A DNA stretch of 64,000 nt, taken from positions 17,692 to 81,691 of the forward strand of contig NZ_JADCNH010000018.1 in NCBI RefSeq assembly GCF_018904615.1, given 5' to 3'. The position numbers were made by a program, and so were the translations under genes. The notes beneath the pieces were generated by a model that saw only the letters and a list, made by a program, of their open reading frames with translations, made no database searches and was not told where the DNA came from. Positions 1-8,704 of the stretch are shown piece after piece. How positions within the stretch are numbered: position 1 is the first letter of the stretch; each line of letters opens with the position of its first letter. This DNA comes from Verticiella alkaliphila (lineage in GTDB: Bacteria > Pseudomonadota > Gammaproteobacteria > Burkholderiales > Burkholderiaceae_B).

Positions 1-1694
1 ACGAGACCGCCCCGGTGGGTCTCTTCACCTTGGACGCCGAGGGCCGCTTCGTGCGGTGCAATGCTGCCTTGCAGCGACTGCTCGATCTGCATCCAGGTCC
101 GCAGGAGGAGCGGTGGGGCACCTATTTCGAACCGGGGGCCTGGGCACGCCTGCGTGAGATCGTCCGTCACGGCGGCGAGGCCGAGATCCGCGGCGCGCCG
201 CGTCCGGATGGCAGCGCGCGCTGGTATCTCGTGCGTGGTGCGCAAGCCCATCATTCGCATATCGAAGGCTCGCTGCAGGACATCACCGAGCGACGCGAGG
301 CCACGGACCGTCTGCGCTTCATCGCGCACAACGATTCGCTCACCGGCGTGCTCAATCGCCGGGGCATCGAGAGCAAGCTCGATGCGGTCATCCGTCATGC
401 CGATCGCGAAGCCCCGCTGGCGCTCGCCTACCTGGATCTGGACCGCTTCAAGCTCATCAACGACCTGTATGGTCATCAGGCCGGCGACGAAGTGCTCAAG
501 CAGGTCTGCGAGCGCGTGCAGGGCTTGCTCGGGCCCGGGCAGCACATGGGGCGCGTGGGGGGCGACGAGTTCATCCTCGTCTTGCGTCGCACGTCCATGG
601 CCGAGGCGGCCGCGCTCGCCCGGCGTGTCTTCGACGTGGTCGGGGATTCGCCGTACCGGCTGCGCCGCCGCGCCTTTCAGGTCCGGACCTCGATCGGACT
701 CATCGAGATCGCGGCCGACATGCGGGCGCAGGATGCGATCTCGGCGGCCGATCGGGCATGTCGCGAGGCCAAGCGGGGCACGCACGGGCACGTCGTCACG
801 TATGAGAAGGATGACCCGGCCTTTCAGGCGCGCATCGAGGAACTGCGCCTCATCGAGGCGCTGGGCAGCACCTTCTCGCCCGCCGGTCTCATGCTCATGA
901 TGCAGCCCATCATGTCCTTGCAGTCGCCCGAGGCATCGCTCAACTTCGAAGTGCTGCTGCGCATGCGCGAGCCGGATGGCACGATCCTTCCCGCAGGCCG
1001 CGTGATCGCCGCGGCCGAGGCCAACGGCACCATCGGCGAGCTCGACAAATGGGTGCTGGAATCCACGCTTACCTGGCTGCTGCAGCACGGTGCGAATCTG
1101 CCGAACACGCACTTTGTCTGCGTGAACCTGAGCGGCGCCTCGATCAACGACGAGTCGTTCATGGCCGATACGTATCGCATCCTGGAACGCTATCCGTCGG
1201 TGGTGCGGTTCCTGTGCATCGAGATCACCGAGAGCGTGGCCTTGCACGACATCGACAATTCGCGCCGCTTCATCGAGCAGCTGCAGCGCCTGGGGGCCCG
1301 CATCGCGCTGGATGACTTCGGGGCAGGCTACACGTCGTTCTCCTACCTGAAGGAGTTCTCGGCCCATGCCCTGAAGATCGATGGCGCATTCATCCAGAGC
1401 ATGCAGGCGCATCCGGCCAACGCGGCCATCCTGGAGGCCATCGTCGAACTCGCACGCAACCTGGGCATGCGCAGCATCGCCGAGTGGGTGGAGGACTACG
1501 ACACGCTGTCGGCGCTGGCTGCTCTGGGCGTGGACTACGTGCAGGGCTTCATCATCGCGCCCCCCATGTCGCCGGATCGTCTGCTCACGGGAACATCGGC
1601 CGCGAGTTTCATCACCGATGCGCGTGTTCTGGCGTTCGTGCAGGCTCGCCGAGAGGGTAGGGCGCACGAATCGCCGGGTGGCTACCTGCATTGA
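1..1694 (+). CDS. PAS-GGDEF-EAL cyclic-di-GMP protein, 5' end missing
   Basis: The reading frame is open from the window edge, so the start lies upstream; 563 codons are visible. A PAS fold (residues about 1-90) is followed by a diguanylate cyclase domain with an intact GGDEF signature near residue 186 and an EAL phosphodiesterase domain from about residue 285. The EAL domain shows EVLLR in place of EALxR, the VNLSG asparagine, EITES, DDFGAGYTS, the LKID lysine and QGF, so the phosphodiesterase residues look intact. No RxxD inhibitory site is visible just before GGDEF. Such proteins make and break cyclic-di-GMP in response to an N-terminal signal; which activity dominates cannot be read from the sequence. 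A GTG at 15 is internal to the PAS fold and is not the likely start. Confidence 0.9.
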   Translation, partial: ETAPVGLFTLDAEGRFVRCNAALQRLLDLHPGPQEERWGTYFEPGAWARLREIVRHGGEAEIRGAPRPDGSARWYLVRGAQAHHSHIEGSLQDITERREATDRLRFIAHNDSLTGVLNRRGIESKLDAVIRHADREAPLALAYLDLDRFKLINDLYGHQAGDEVLKQVCERVQGLLGPGQHMGRVGGDEFILVLRRTSMAEAAALARRVFDVVGDSPYRLRRRAFQVRTSIGLIEIAADMRAQDAISAADRACREAKRGTHGHVVTYEKDDPAFQARIEELRLIEALGSTFSPAGLMLMMQPIMSLQSPEASLNFEVLLRMREPDGTILPAGRVIAAAEANGTIGELDKWVLESTLTWLLQHGANLPNTHFVCVNLSGASINDESFMADTYRILERYPSVVRFLCIEITESVALHDIDNSRRFIEQLQRLGARIALDDFGAGYTSFSYLKEFSAHALKIDGAFIQSMQAHPANAAILEAIVELARNLGMRSIAEWVEDYDTLSALAALGVDYVQGFIIAPPMSPDRLLTGTSAASFITDARVLAFVQARREGRAHESPGGYLH

Positions 1695-1761
1695 ACCTTG
1701 CGAAAAATGCGGGGTTGTTGCGCGGATAGCCAGTATTCATGCGGCTTTGCGCTGGATTTAC

Positions 1762-1791
1762 TTGACAGCGATTCAGGCGCGATGCTTGAAT
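1762..1791 (+). promoter_or_regulatory. Candidate sigma-70 promoter of hupB
   Basis: A perfect -35 box TTGACA (1762-1767) is followed after 18 bases by TTGAAT (1786-1791). It lies about 80 bases before the hupB start in the 176-base gap after the GGDEF-EAL gene. The -35 is strong; the -10 is approximate. Confidence 0.45.
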
Positions 1792-1870
1792 ACGCGCTTT
1801 CCGCCGCACGTAGAGGTGGCGGACGGTGGCGAGAACATACGTTTTCCACAGACATACCTTGTGAGGGGTT

Positions 1871-2143
1871 ATGAACAAGTCCGAACTGATCGAACATATC
1901 GCCAGCCAGGCCGACATCTCCAAAGCGGCCGCCGGCCGTTCGCTGGATGCGGTGATCGGGGCCGTCAAGGCAACGCTCAAGAAAGGCCGCACGGTCACGC
2001 TCGTGGGTTTCGGCACCTTTGCCGTGACCACCCGCGCTGCCCGCACGGGTCGCAATCCGCGCACCGGCGAAGCCATCAAGATCAAGAAGGCCAAGGTGCC
2101 GAAGTTCCGTCCGGGCAAGGCCCTGAAGGACGCCATCAACTGA
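1871..2143 (+). CDS. hupB: DNA-binding protein HU, beta type
   Basis: This 90-residue protein is the normal length for HU, a small dimeric nucleoid protein that bends DNA. It starts [11 protein letters not shown], has the GFGTF turn, and carries the beta-arm with the RNPRTG motif that intercalates in the minor groove. The C-terminus [13 protein letters not shown] is typical. A GA-rich ribosome site (gagggg) sits immediately before the ATG. A tRNA-Val gene and ppiD follow on the same strand, a hup-ppiD neighbourhood common in proteobacteria. Confidence 0.97.
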   Translation: MNKSELIEHIASQADISKAAAGRSLDAVIGAVKATLKKGRTVTLVGFGTFAVTTRAARTGRNPRTGEAIKIKKAKVPKFRPGKALKDAIN

Positions 2144-2192
2144 TCGTGATGGCACCGCCTCTCCTTGAGAGGGGCGCACGGCGCAGTTCGGG

Positions 2193-2198
2193 TACAAT
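2193..2198 (+). promoter_or_regulatory. Candidate -10 box of the tRNA-Val promoter
   Basis: TACAAT lies 54 bases before the mature tRNA and is followed by a G+C-rich discriminator (gcccg), as at stable-RNA promoters. No convincing -35 was found at 17 bases. Confidence 0.4.
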
Positions 2199-2252
2199 GC
2201 CCGACTCGCTGCCGCGGCAGGGCGCGCAGATGCGCGCTGAGCCAGACGCGAT

Positions 2253-2328
2253 GGGTGCTTAGCTCAGCTGGTAGAGCGGCGCCCTTACAAGGCGTAGGTC
2301 GGGGGTTCGAACCCCTCAGCACCCACCA
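2253..2328 (+). tRNA. tRNA-Val (anticodon UAC)
   Basis: A 76-nt cloverleaf with encoded CCA. The acceptor arms GGGTGCT and AGCACCC pair fully, the D-loop has AGCTCAG and GGTAGAG, the anticodon loop CTTACAA places TAC at 2286-2288, and the T-loop is GGTTCGAACCC. It reads valine codons GUA and GUG. Confidence 0.97.
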
Positions 2329-2354
2329 CCATCGCGCAAGGCAAGAAGGAATAC

Positions 2355-2384
2355 AAAAAGGCGAATCTCGGTTCGCCTTTTTTT
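2355..2384 (+). terminator. Intrinsic terminator after tRNA-Val
   Basis: Arms AAAAAGGCGAA (2355-2365) and TTCGCCTTTTT flank a six-base loop (tctcgg), and the T-run extends to 2384. This is a strong Rho-independent terminator separating the hup/tRNA unit from ppiD. Confidence 0.9.
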
Positions 2385-2447
2385 CGCTCACATGAATCAT
2401 GTTGGCGCGTAGCGTGAGACGCACCGCCAGAAGGGGAGAGCCGGCCA

Positions 2448-4373
2448 ATGTTCGATCTGGTACGCAACCACAAGCGGTGGATGCTGCTGTTGGTGCTGAT
2501 TCTCATCCTCCCCTCGTTCGTGCTGTTCGGCATCGAAGGTTATTCCCGTTTCGTCGAAGGCGACCGCGCCGTCGCGCGCGTGCATGGCGAGCCGATCACC
2601 GTGCAGGAATACGAAGCGGCGCGTCGCGCCGAGCTCGATGCCGCCCGCCGCCAGCAGGCTGCCAATTTCGACGCCGTCCTGATGGATTCGCGCGAACGCC
2701 GCGAAGCCACGCTCGAGCGCCTCATCGAAGATCGCGTGATCGCGGCTGCCGTGGCCGATGGCCGCTATGCCGTGTCGGATGCGGCCTTGCGCCAGGCCAT
2801 CGCCCAACAACCTGGCGTGCAGAACAACGGCCGCTTCGATCCGGCGCTCTATCAGCAGATGCTGGCCATGCGTGGCATGAGCTCGGATCAGTTCGAAGCC
2901 GCGATGCGCTACGAGCTCGCGCGCCAGCAGGTGCTGCAGCCCGTGCTGGCCTCGGGCATGGCCTCCGAGACCCTCGTGTCGGCGCTGCTTGCCGGCATGC
3001 GCGAAGAGCACACCGTGCGCCTGCGCACCTTCCGCGTGGAAGATCGCCTGGCGGCCGTCAACGTGCCTGAGGCGGACATCAAGGCCTACTACGACGCCAA
3101 CCCCGAGGCCTTTCATGTGCCCGAGACGGTGGACGCGCAGTACCTGGTGCTCAACAGCGACGCCATGATCCGTGACGTCAAGGTCTCCGACGAAGAACTG
3201 CAGTCCTACTACGAGCAGAACCGCGCGCGTCTGTCGAGCCCTGAGGTCCGAGAAGTCAGCCATATCCTCATCGTGCCCGAGGGCAACGGCGCCGACGCGC
3301 TGGCCGCGGCCCGCTCGAAGGCCGAGTCGGTGCTGGCCAAGGTCCGCGAGAATCCGGCCGGCTTTGCCGACGTCGCGCGTGCCGAGTCCGCCGACACAGG
3401 GACGGCGGACAACGGTGGCTCGCTGGGCCAGATCAGCCGCGGCGCCATGGTGCCTGCGTTCGAGACGGCTGCCTTCGCCCTGAAGCAGGGCGAGATCTCC
3501 GACGTCGTGCAGACGGACTTCGGCCTGCACATCATCAAGGCCGATCGCGTGGTAGGTGGCAACGTGCCTGCGCTTGCCGACGTGCGCGATCGTCTGCTCC
3601 AGGAGATCCGTCTGCAACAGGCGAGCGAGCGCTTCGGCGAGGCTGCGGGCCAGCTGACCCGTCTCGTCTACGACACCCCGGACACGCTGCAGACCGCAGC
3701 CGACACCCTCGGCCTTACGGTTGAGGAAGCCAAGGGCATCACCCGCGAAGCCGCGCCGGCAGACGCGCCCGCCATCTTCCAGGATGCCCGCGTACGCGAG
3801 GCGCTCTTCTCCCGTCAGGTGATGCGCGACAAGCAGAACTCGGGCGTGGTCGAACTCGCGCCCGACGAACTGGTCGCCTTGCGTGCCCTGGCCGTGCATC
3901 CGGCTGCCACGCGCCCGCTCGAGGAAGTCTCCGCCAGCATTCGCGAGACGCTCGCCACGGAGCGCGCCACGGCGCAGGCTGCCGAAGCCGGCCGTGCGTT
4001 CGTGCAGGCCGCCAACGAAGGCAAGGGCCGCGAGGGCTTTGGTGAGCCCATCACCGTGGCCTTGAGCGATCCGCAAGGCCTCTCGATGGACGTGCTGCGT
4101 GCCATTCGGACCGTGCCCGCCGACGCCAGCTTCCCGGTGTTCACCGGTGCGGCCAATGCCAACGGCGATTACGTCGTGGCCCAGGTCGATGGCGTGAAGG
4201 CCGCCGAGGCGCCCGCCGAGGATGCCGTCAAGGCCGAGCGCGACGCGCTGGGCGATGCCCTGGCCCAGGCGCAGGCCGAGGCCTTCTTCCGCGCCCTGCG
4301 CGAGCGCTACGAGGTGGTGCGCGAGCCGCTGGCCGACGAGATCCTCGCTCAGGGCGAGGACGAGCAGAGCTGA
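2448..4373 (+). CDS. ppiD: Periplasmic folding chaperone PpiD
   Basis: A 641-residue, inner-membrane-anchored SurA/PpiD-type protein. A short cytoplasmic N-terminus (MFDLVRNHKRW) is followed by one transmembrane helix (about 11-29). A SurA_N-like chaperone region follows, then a parvulin rotamase domain (about 266-367) with VSHILI, GGSLG and the FGLHIIK ending. The C-terminal third is the helical chaperone part. PpiD works with SurA, Skp and DegP, and near the Sec translocon, on proteins emerging into the periplasm. Length and domain order match the family. A GGGGAG ribosome site lies nine bases before the ATG at 2448. Confidence 0.93.
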   Translation: MFDLVRNHKRWMLLLVLILILPSFVLFGIEGYSRFVEGDRAVARVHGEPITVQEYEAARRAELDAARRQQAANFDAVLMDSRERREATLERLIEDRVIAAAVADGRYAVSDAALRQAIAQQPGVQNNGRFDPALYQQMLAMRGMSSDQFEAAMRYELARQQVLQPVLASGMASETLVSALLAGMREEHTVRLRTFRVEDRLAAVNVPEADIKAYYDANPEAFHVPETVDAQYLVLNSDAMIRDVKVSDEELQSYYEQNRARLSSPEVREVSHILIVPEGNGADALAAARSKAESVLAKVRENPAGFADVARAESADTGTADNGGSLGQISRGAMVPAFETAAFALKQGEISDVVQTDFGLHIIKADRVVGGNVPALADVRDRLLQEIRLQQASERFGEAAGQLTRLVYDTPDTLQTAADTLGLTVEEAKGITREAAPADAPAIFQDARVREALFSRQVMRDKQNSGVVELAPDELVALRALAVHPAATRPLEEVSASIRETLATERATAQAAEAGRAFVQAANEGKGREGFGEPITVALSDPQGLSMDVLRAIRTVPADASFPVFTGAANANGDYVVAQVDGVKAAEAPAEDAVKAERDALGDALAQAQAEAFFRALRERYEVVREPLADEILAQGEDEQS

Positions 4374-4408
4374 TCGTCTTCCGGCAGCCGCGCTGCCTGG
4401 TGTGAAAG

Positions 4409-4440
4409 AGACCTCCGCGAGCGATCCCGGAGGTCTTTTT
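4409..4440 (+). terminator. Intrinsic terminator of ppiD
   Basis: Arms AGACCTCCG (4409-4417) and CGGAGGTCT (4428-4436) enclose a ten-base loop and are followed directly by a T-run to 4440. Confidence 0.88.
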
Positions 4441-4486
4441 CATGGGCGCGCGGGCCACAGTCTTCACCCGGGCGGCGTCGATCTCG

Positions 4487-4505
4487 TATACTACCCCCCA
4501 GTATA
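4487..4505 (+). promoter_or_regulatory. FrmR operator overlapping a -10 box
   Basis: The inverted repeat TATAC / GTATA (4487-4491, 4501-4505) encloses a C6 tract. Read on the minus strand, the core 4489-4503 is TACT-GGGGGG-T-AGTA, an exact match to the TACT-G6-N-AGTA consensus described for the RcnR/FrmR branch of the CsoR family. The upstream half contains TATACT, a good -10 hexamer, so a bound repressor would block polymerase. It lies 33 bases before the frmR start. Confidence 0.85.
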
Positions 4506-4537
4506 GAAACGCTGACCTGCGTCAGACCGGACGACCC

Positions 4538-5946
<1,409 letters not shown>

Positions 5947-5994
5947 TCGACGGCGCAGGCGGGATGCGAGCCACGCTGGCATCCCGCAGCCACG

Positions 5995-6028
5995 ACGACG
6001 AAGGCCGGCGATGGCCGGCCTTCGTCGT
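5995..6028. terminator. Bidirectional hairpin between frmA and the MHS transporter
   Basis: A perfect 14-bp stem (5995-6008 with 6015-6028) and a six-base loop lie between two convergent genes. No long T-run is present on either side, so its strength as an intrinsic terminator is uncertain. Confidence 0.7.
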
Positions 6029-6069
6029 TGCAGCGGCCGCCTGCGGCCGCCGCATCCGGACGGTCCACG

Positions 6070-7746
6070 CTACTTCGTGATGTCAACGTCCTTCGTCTCC
6101 TTCAGGAAGAAGGTGCCGATCACGAAGGTGATGACGGCGATGATGATCGGATACCACAGGCCCGCATACATGTTGCCGGTGAGCAGCACGAGGGCGAACG
6201 CGGTGGTGGGCAGGAAGCCGCCGAACCAGCCGTTGCCGATGTGGTACGGCAGCGACATGGACGTGTAGCGGATCCGGGTGGGGAAGAGCTCCACCAGCCA
6301 GGCCGCAATCGGCCCGTACACCATGGTCACGTAGAGCACCAGGATGGTGAGCAGCAGCAGGATCATCGGCTTATTCATCTGCGCCGGATCGGCCGTGCGC
6401 GGATAGCCCGCGGCGTCGATGGCGGCGGTGAGGTCAGCCGAGAGCTTGGATTGCGCGGCCTTGGCCTGCTCAGGCGTCATGCCGGTGACGTCCACGCTCT
6501 GCACCACCGTCTGGCCGATGCGCACACTGGCCAACGAGCCTGCCGCCGAACCTTCCGTGGTGTAGGACACGCTGCGCTGGTTCAGCACGTTCTTGACCAG
6601 GTCGCACGAGTTGTTGAAGGTCACGTGCCCCTTCAGCTCGCCGGGGACGAACTGGAACGAGCAGTCGCGCGGATCGGCCACGACTACGGCCGGGTTGTTG
6701 CGCGCGGCCGATTCGAGTGCCGGGTTGGCGTAGTGCGTGAGGCCCTTGAAGATCGGGAAGTAGGTGAGGGCAGCCAACAGGCAGCCGGCCATGATGATGG
6801 GCTTGCGGCCGATCTTGTCCGAGAGCCAGCCGAAGAAGATGAAGCCGCCGGTGGCGATGAGCAGTGCGGCCGCGATGAAGAGGTTGGCCGTGACGGCATC
6901 CACCTTGAGGGTCTGCGTCATGAAGAAGAGCGCATAGAACTGACCCGCGTACCACACGACGGCCTGGCCGGCGGTGGCGCCGAGCAGGGCGAGCAGCACG
7001 ATCTTGCCGTTCTTCCAGTTGCCGAAGCTTTCCTTCAGCGGCGCCTTCGAGCCCGTGCCTTCCGCCTTCATCTTCTGAAAGAGCGGGGATTCCTGCAGCT
7101 TCATCCGGATCCAGACGGAGATCAGCAGCAGCACGAACGAGATCAGGAACGGAATGCGCCAGCCCCACTCGGCAAAGGCTTCCGGGCCGAGCGCGAGGCG
7201 GCAGCCCAGGATCACCAGCAGCGAGAGGAAGAGGCCGATGGTGGCCGTGGTCTGGATGAAGCTCGTGTACAGACCGCGCTTGCCGTGCGGCGCATGCTCG
7301 GCCACGTAGGTGGCTGCGCCGCCGTACTCGCCGCCCAGTGCCAGGCCCTGCAGGCAGCGCAGCACCACGAGCAGGATCGGCGCGGCGATCCCGATGGTGG
7401 CGTAGGTGGGCAGGAGGCCCACGAAGAAGGTCGACACCCCCATGATCAGAATCGTGATGAGGAAGGTGTGCTTGCGACCGATGAGATCCCCCAGCCGCCC
7501 GAAGACGATGGCGCCGAAGGGCCGCACGGCAAAGCCTGCGGCGAAGGTGAGCAGCGCCATCACGAAGGCGCTGCCCGGGGGGAGGGCAGAGAAGAAGTGC
7601 ACCGCGATCACCGCGGCCAGCGAACCGTAGAGGTAGAAGTCATACCACTCGAAGACGGTCCCGAGGCTGGACGCGAGAATCACTTTCTTGTGTTCTTTCG
7701 TCATGCCTTGTTCAGACCGCGGGGTGTCGATCGATATCGCGGACAT
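6070..7746 (-). CDS. MHS-family (ProP/KgtP-like) MFS transporter
   Basis: A 558-residue inner-membrane carrier. The N-terminal part has the metabolite:H+ symporter hallmarks: FEWYDFYLYG in helix 1, the loop 2-3 motif GRLGDLIGRK, and RCLQGLALGGEYGGA. WLSDKIGRKP repeats the motif in the second half. A hydrophilic insert of about 100 residues (roughly 350-450), containing two cysteines, separates helices in the C-terminal half; MHS proteins of about 430 residues lack it. Substrates of the family are small carboxylates, osmolytes or aromatic acids; the nearby sensor kinase suggests a carboxylate, but this is inference. The start at 7746 has a GGGAGA ribosome site. Confidence 0.85.
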   Translation of the reverse strand: MSAISIDTPRSEQGMTKEHKKVILASSLGTVFEWYDFYLYGSLAAVIAVHFFSALPPGSAFVMALLTFAAGFAVRPFGAIVFGRLGDLIGRKHTFLITILIMGVSTFFVGLLPTYATIGIAAPILLVVLRCLQGLALGGEYGGAATYVAEHAPHGKRGLYTSFIQTTATIGLFLSLLVILGCRLALGPEAFAEWGWRIPFLISFVLLLISVWIRMKLQESPLFQKMKAEGTGSKAPLKESFGNWKNGKIVLLALLGATAGQAVVWYAGQFYALFFMTQTLKVDAVTANLFIAAALLIATGGFIFFGWLSDKIGRKPIIMAGCLLAALTYFPIFKGLTHYANPALESAARNNPAVVVADPRDCSFQFVPGELKGHVTFNNSCDLVKNVLNQRSVSYTTEGSAAGSLASVRIGQTVVQSVDVTGMTPEQAKAAQSKLSADLTAAIDAAGYPRTADPAQMNKPMILLLLTILVLYVTMVYGPIAAWLVELFPTRIRYTSMSLPYHIGNGWFGGFLPTTAFALVLLTGNMYAGLWYPIIIAVITFVIGTFFLKETKDVDITK

Positions 7747-7868
7747 GGTGTGCTGTCTCCCGGCGTTTGTGTTGGAGGGGATAGTGCCGTGACCGCCTAC
7801 GACGCAACCCGCGTCACCGACGGATACGCGTAGCCTGCGCGCATGCTCGCGTGAGTCCTATTCGCCTT

Positions 7869-7897
7869 TGGTCGAAACCGCGCGCATCCTTCGACCA
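7869..7897. promoter_or_regulatory. Inverted repeat in the divergent MHS/response-regulator region
   Basis: TGGTCGAA (7869-7876) and TTCGACCA (7890-7897) form an 8-bp perfect inverted repeat with a 13-base spacer. It lies between the divergent transporter and regulator starts and is a possible binding site for a dimeric regulator. Confidence 0.35.
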
Positions 7898-7937
7898 TCG
7901 TCTAACCCCGCCTCGATCGACATGGGTGCACGATGCG

Positions 7938-7943
7938 TACAAT
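7938..7943 (+). promoter_or_regulatory. Candidate -10 box for the response regulator
   Basis: TACAAT lies 35 bases before the regulator start. The -35 region is weak, which would suit an activator-dependent promoter. Confidence 0.35.
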
Positions 7944-7977
7944 CGTTCGCATCCCCCGTTCTGCGCGCTGGTGCACC

Positions 7978-8646
7978 ATGCCCACCCTGCTCATCGTCGA
8001 TGACCACCCGCTGTTTCGCGAGGCCTTGCGCAGCGCGGTTCAGCGTGTGTTGCCTGAGGCGCAACTGCACGAGGCCGATGGCGTCGATGCCTTGTACACC
8101 CTGGCCGATACCTATCCTGATGCCGATCTGCTCCTGATGGATCTGTCCATGCCGGGCGCCCAGGGCTTTAGTGCGCTCGTGCATCTGCGGGCGCGCCATC
8201 CGCAGATGCCCATCGTGGTGGTCTCTGGCCGGGAAGAGCCGGCGGTGGTGCAGCGTGCGCTGCACCATGGGGCCCTGGGCTTCATCCCCAAATCCACCGA
8301 TTCGCGCACGATCGGCACCGCCATTGCGGCGGTGCTCGACGGTGAGCGCTGGGTGCCGTCCCATGTCGATACGGCATCCACCGTGGATCCCGCCGAGCAC
8401 GACGTCGCCTTGCGTGTGCGTGAACTCACGCCGCAGCAGTTCCGCGTGCTGCAGATGCTGGGCAGCGGACGCCTGAACAAGCAGATCGCCTACGACATCG
8501 GGGTCTCGGAAGCCACGATCAAGGCGCACGTCACCGCCATTCTGCGCAAGCTGGGCGCCACCAATCGCACGCAGGCCGTGCTGATGGCCGGCAAGCTCGC
8601 CATCGATCCGGACGGTATCGTGCTGCCGCCGGACGAGGGCGATTGA
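7978..8646 (+). CDS. LuxR/NarL-type response regulator (CrbR/ErdR-like)
   Basis: A 222-residue two-domain regulator. The receiver domain has the acidic pair in VDDHPLFRE, phospho-acceptor Asp55 in LLLMDLSMPG and the KST lysine. The C-terminal GerE-type helix-turn-helix (about 151-210) reads LTPQQFRVLQML then NKQIAYDIGVSEATIKAHV. It is convergent with, and 58 bases from, a giant SLC5-linked hybrid kinase, the usual pairing of CrbS/CrbR and MxtR/ErdR systems, which control acetate and ethanol use through acetyl-CoA synthetase. The start at 7978 begins directly at the receiver fold; an upstream in-frame ATG at 7933 would add 15 atypical residues and overlap the -10 box. Confidence 0.88.
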   Translation: MPTLLIVDDHPLFREALRSAVQRVLPEAQLHEADGVDALYTLADTYPDADLLLMDLSMPGAQGFSALVHLRARHPQMPIVVVSGREEPAVVQRALHHGALGFIPKSTDSRTIGTAIAAVLDGERWVPSHVDTASTVDPAEHDVALRVRELTPQQFRVLQMLGSGRLNKQIAYDIGVSEATIKAHVTAILRKLGATNRTQAVLMAGKLAIDPDGIVLPPDEGD

Positions 8647-8704
8647 GGCGAGACTGTATCGCCGGCCTCGGACAGCGCCCCTGCACCGCGTGGCATCACC
8701 GCAA

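Noticed and set aside
6028..7833. 601-residue open frame on the plus strand opposite the MHS transporter
   Set aside because: Composed of His/Arg/Glu-rich low-complexity sequence typical of antisense frames in high-G+C DNA; the minus strand encodes a clear transporter.
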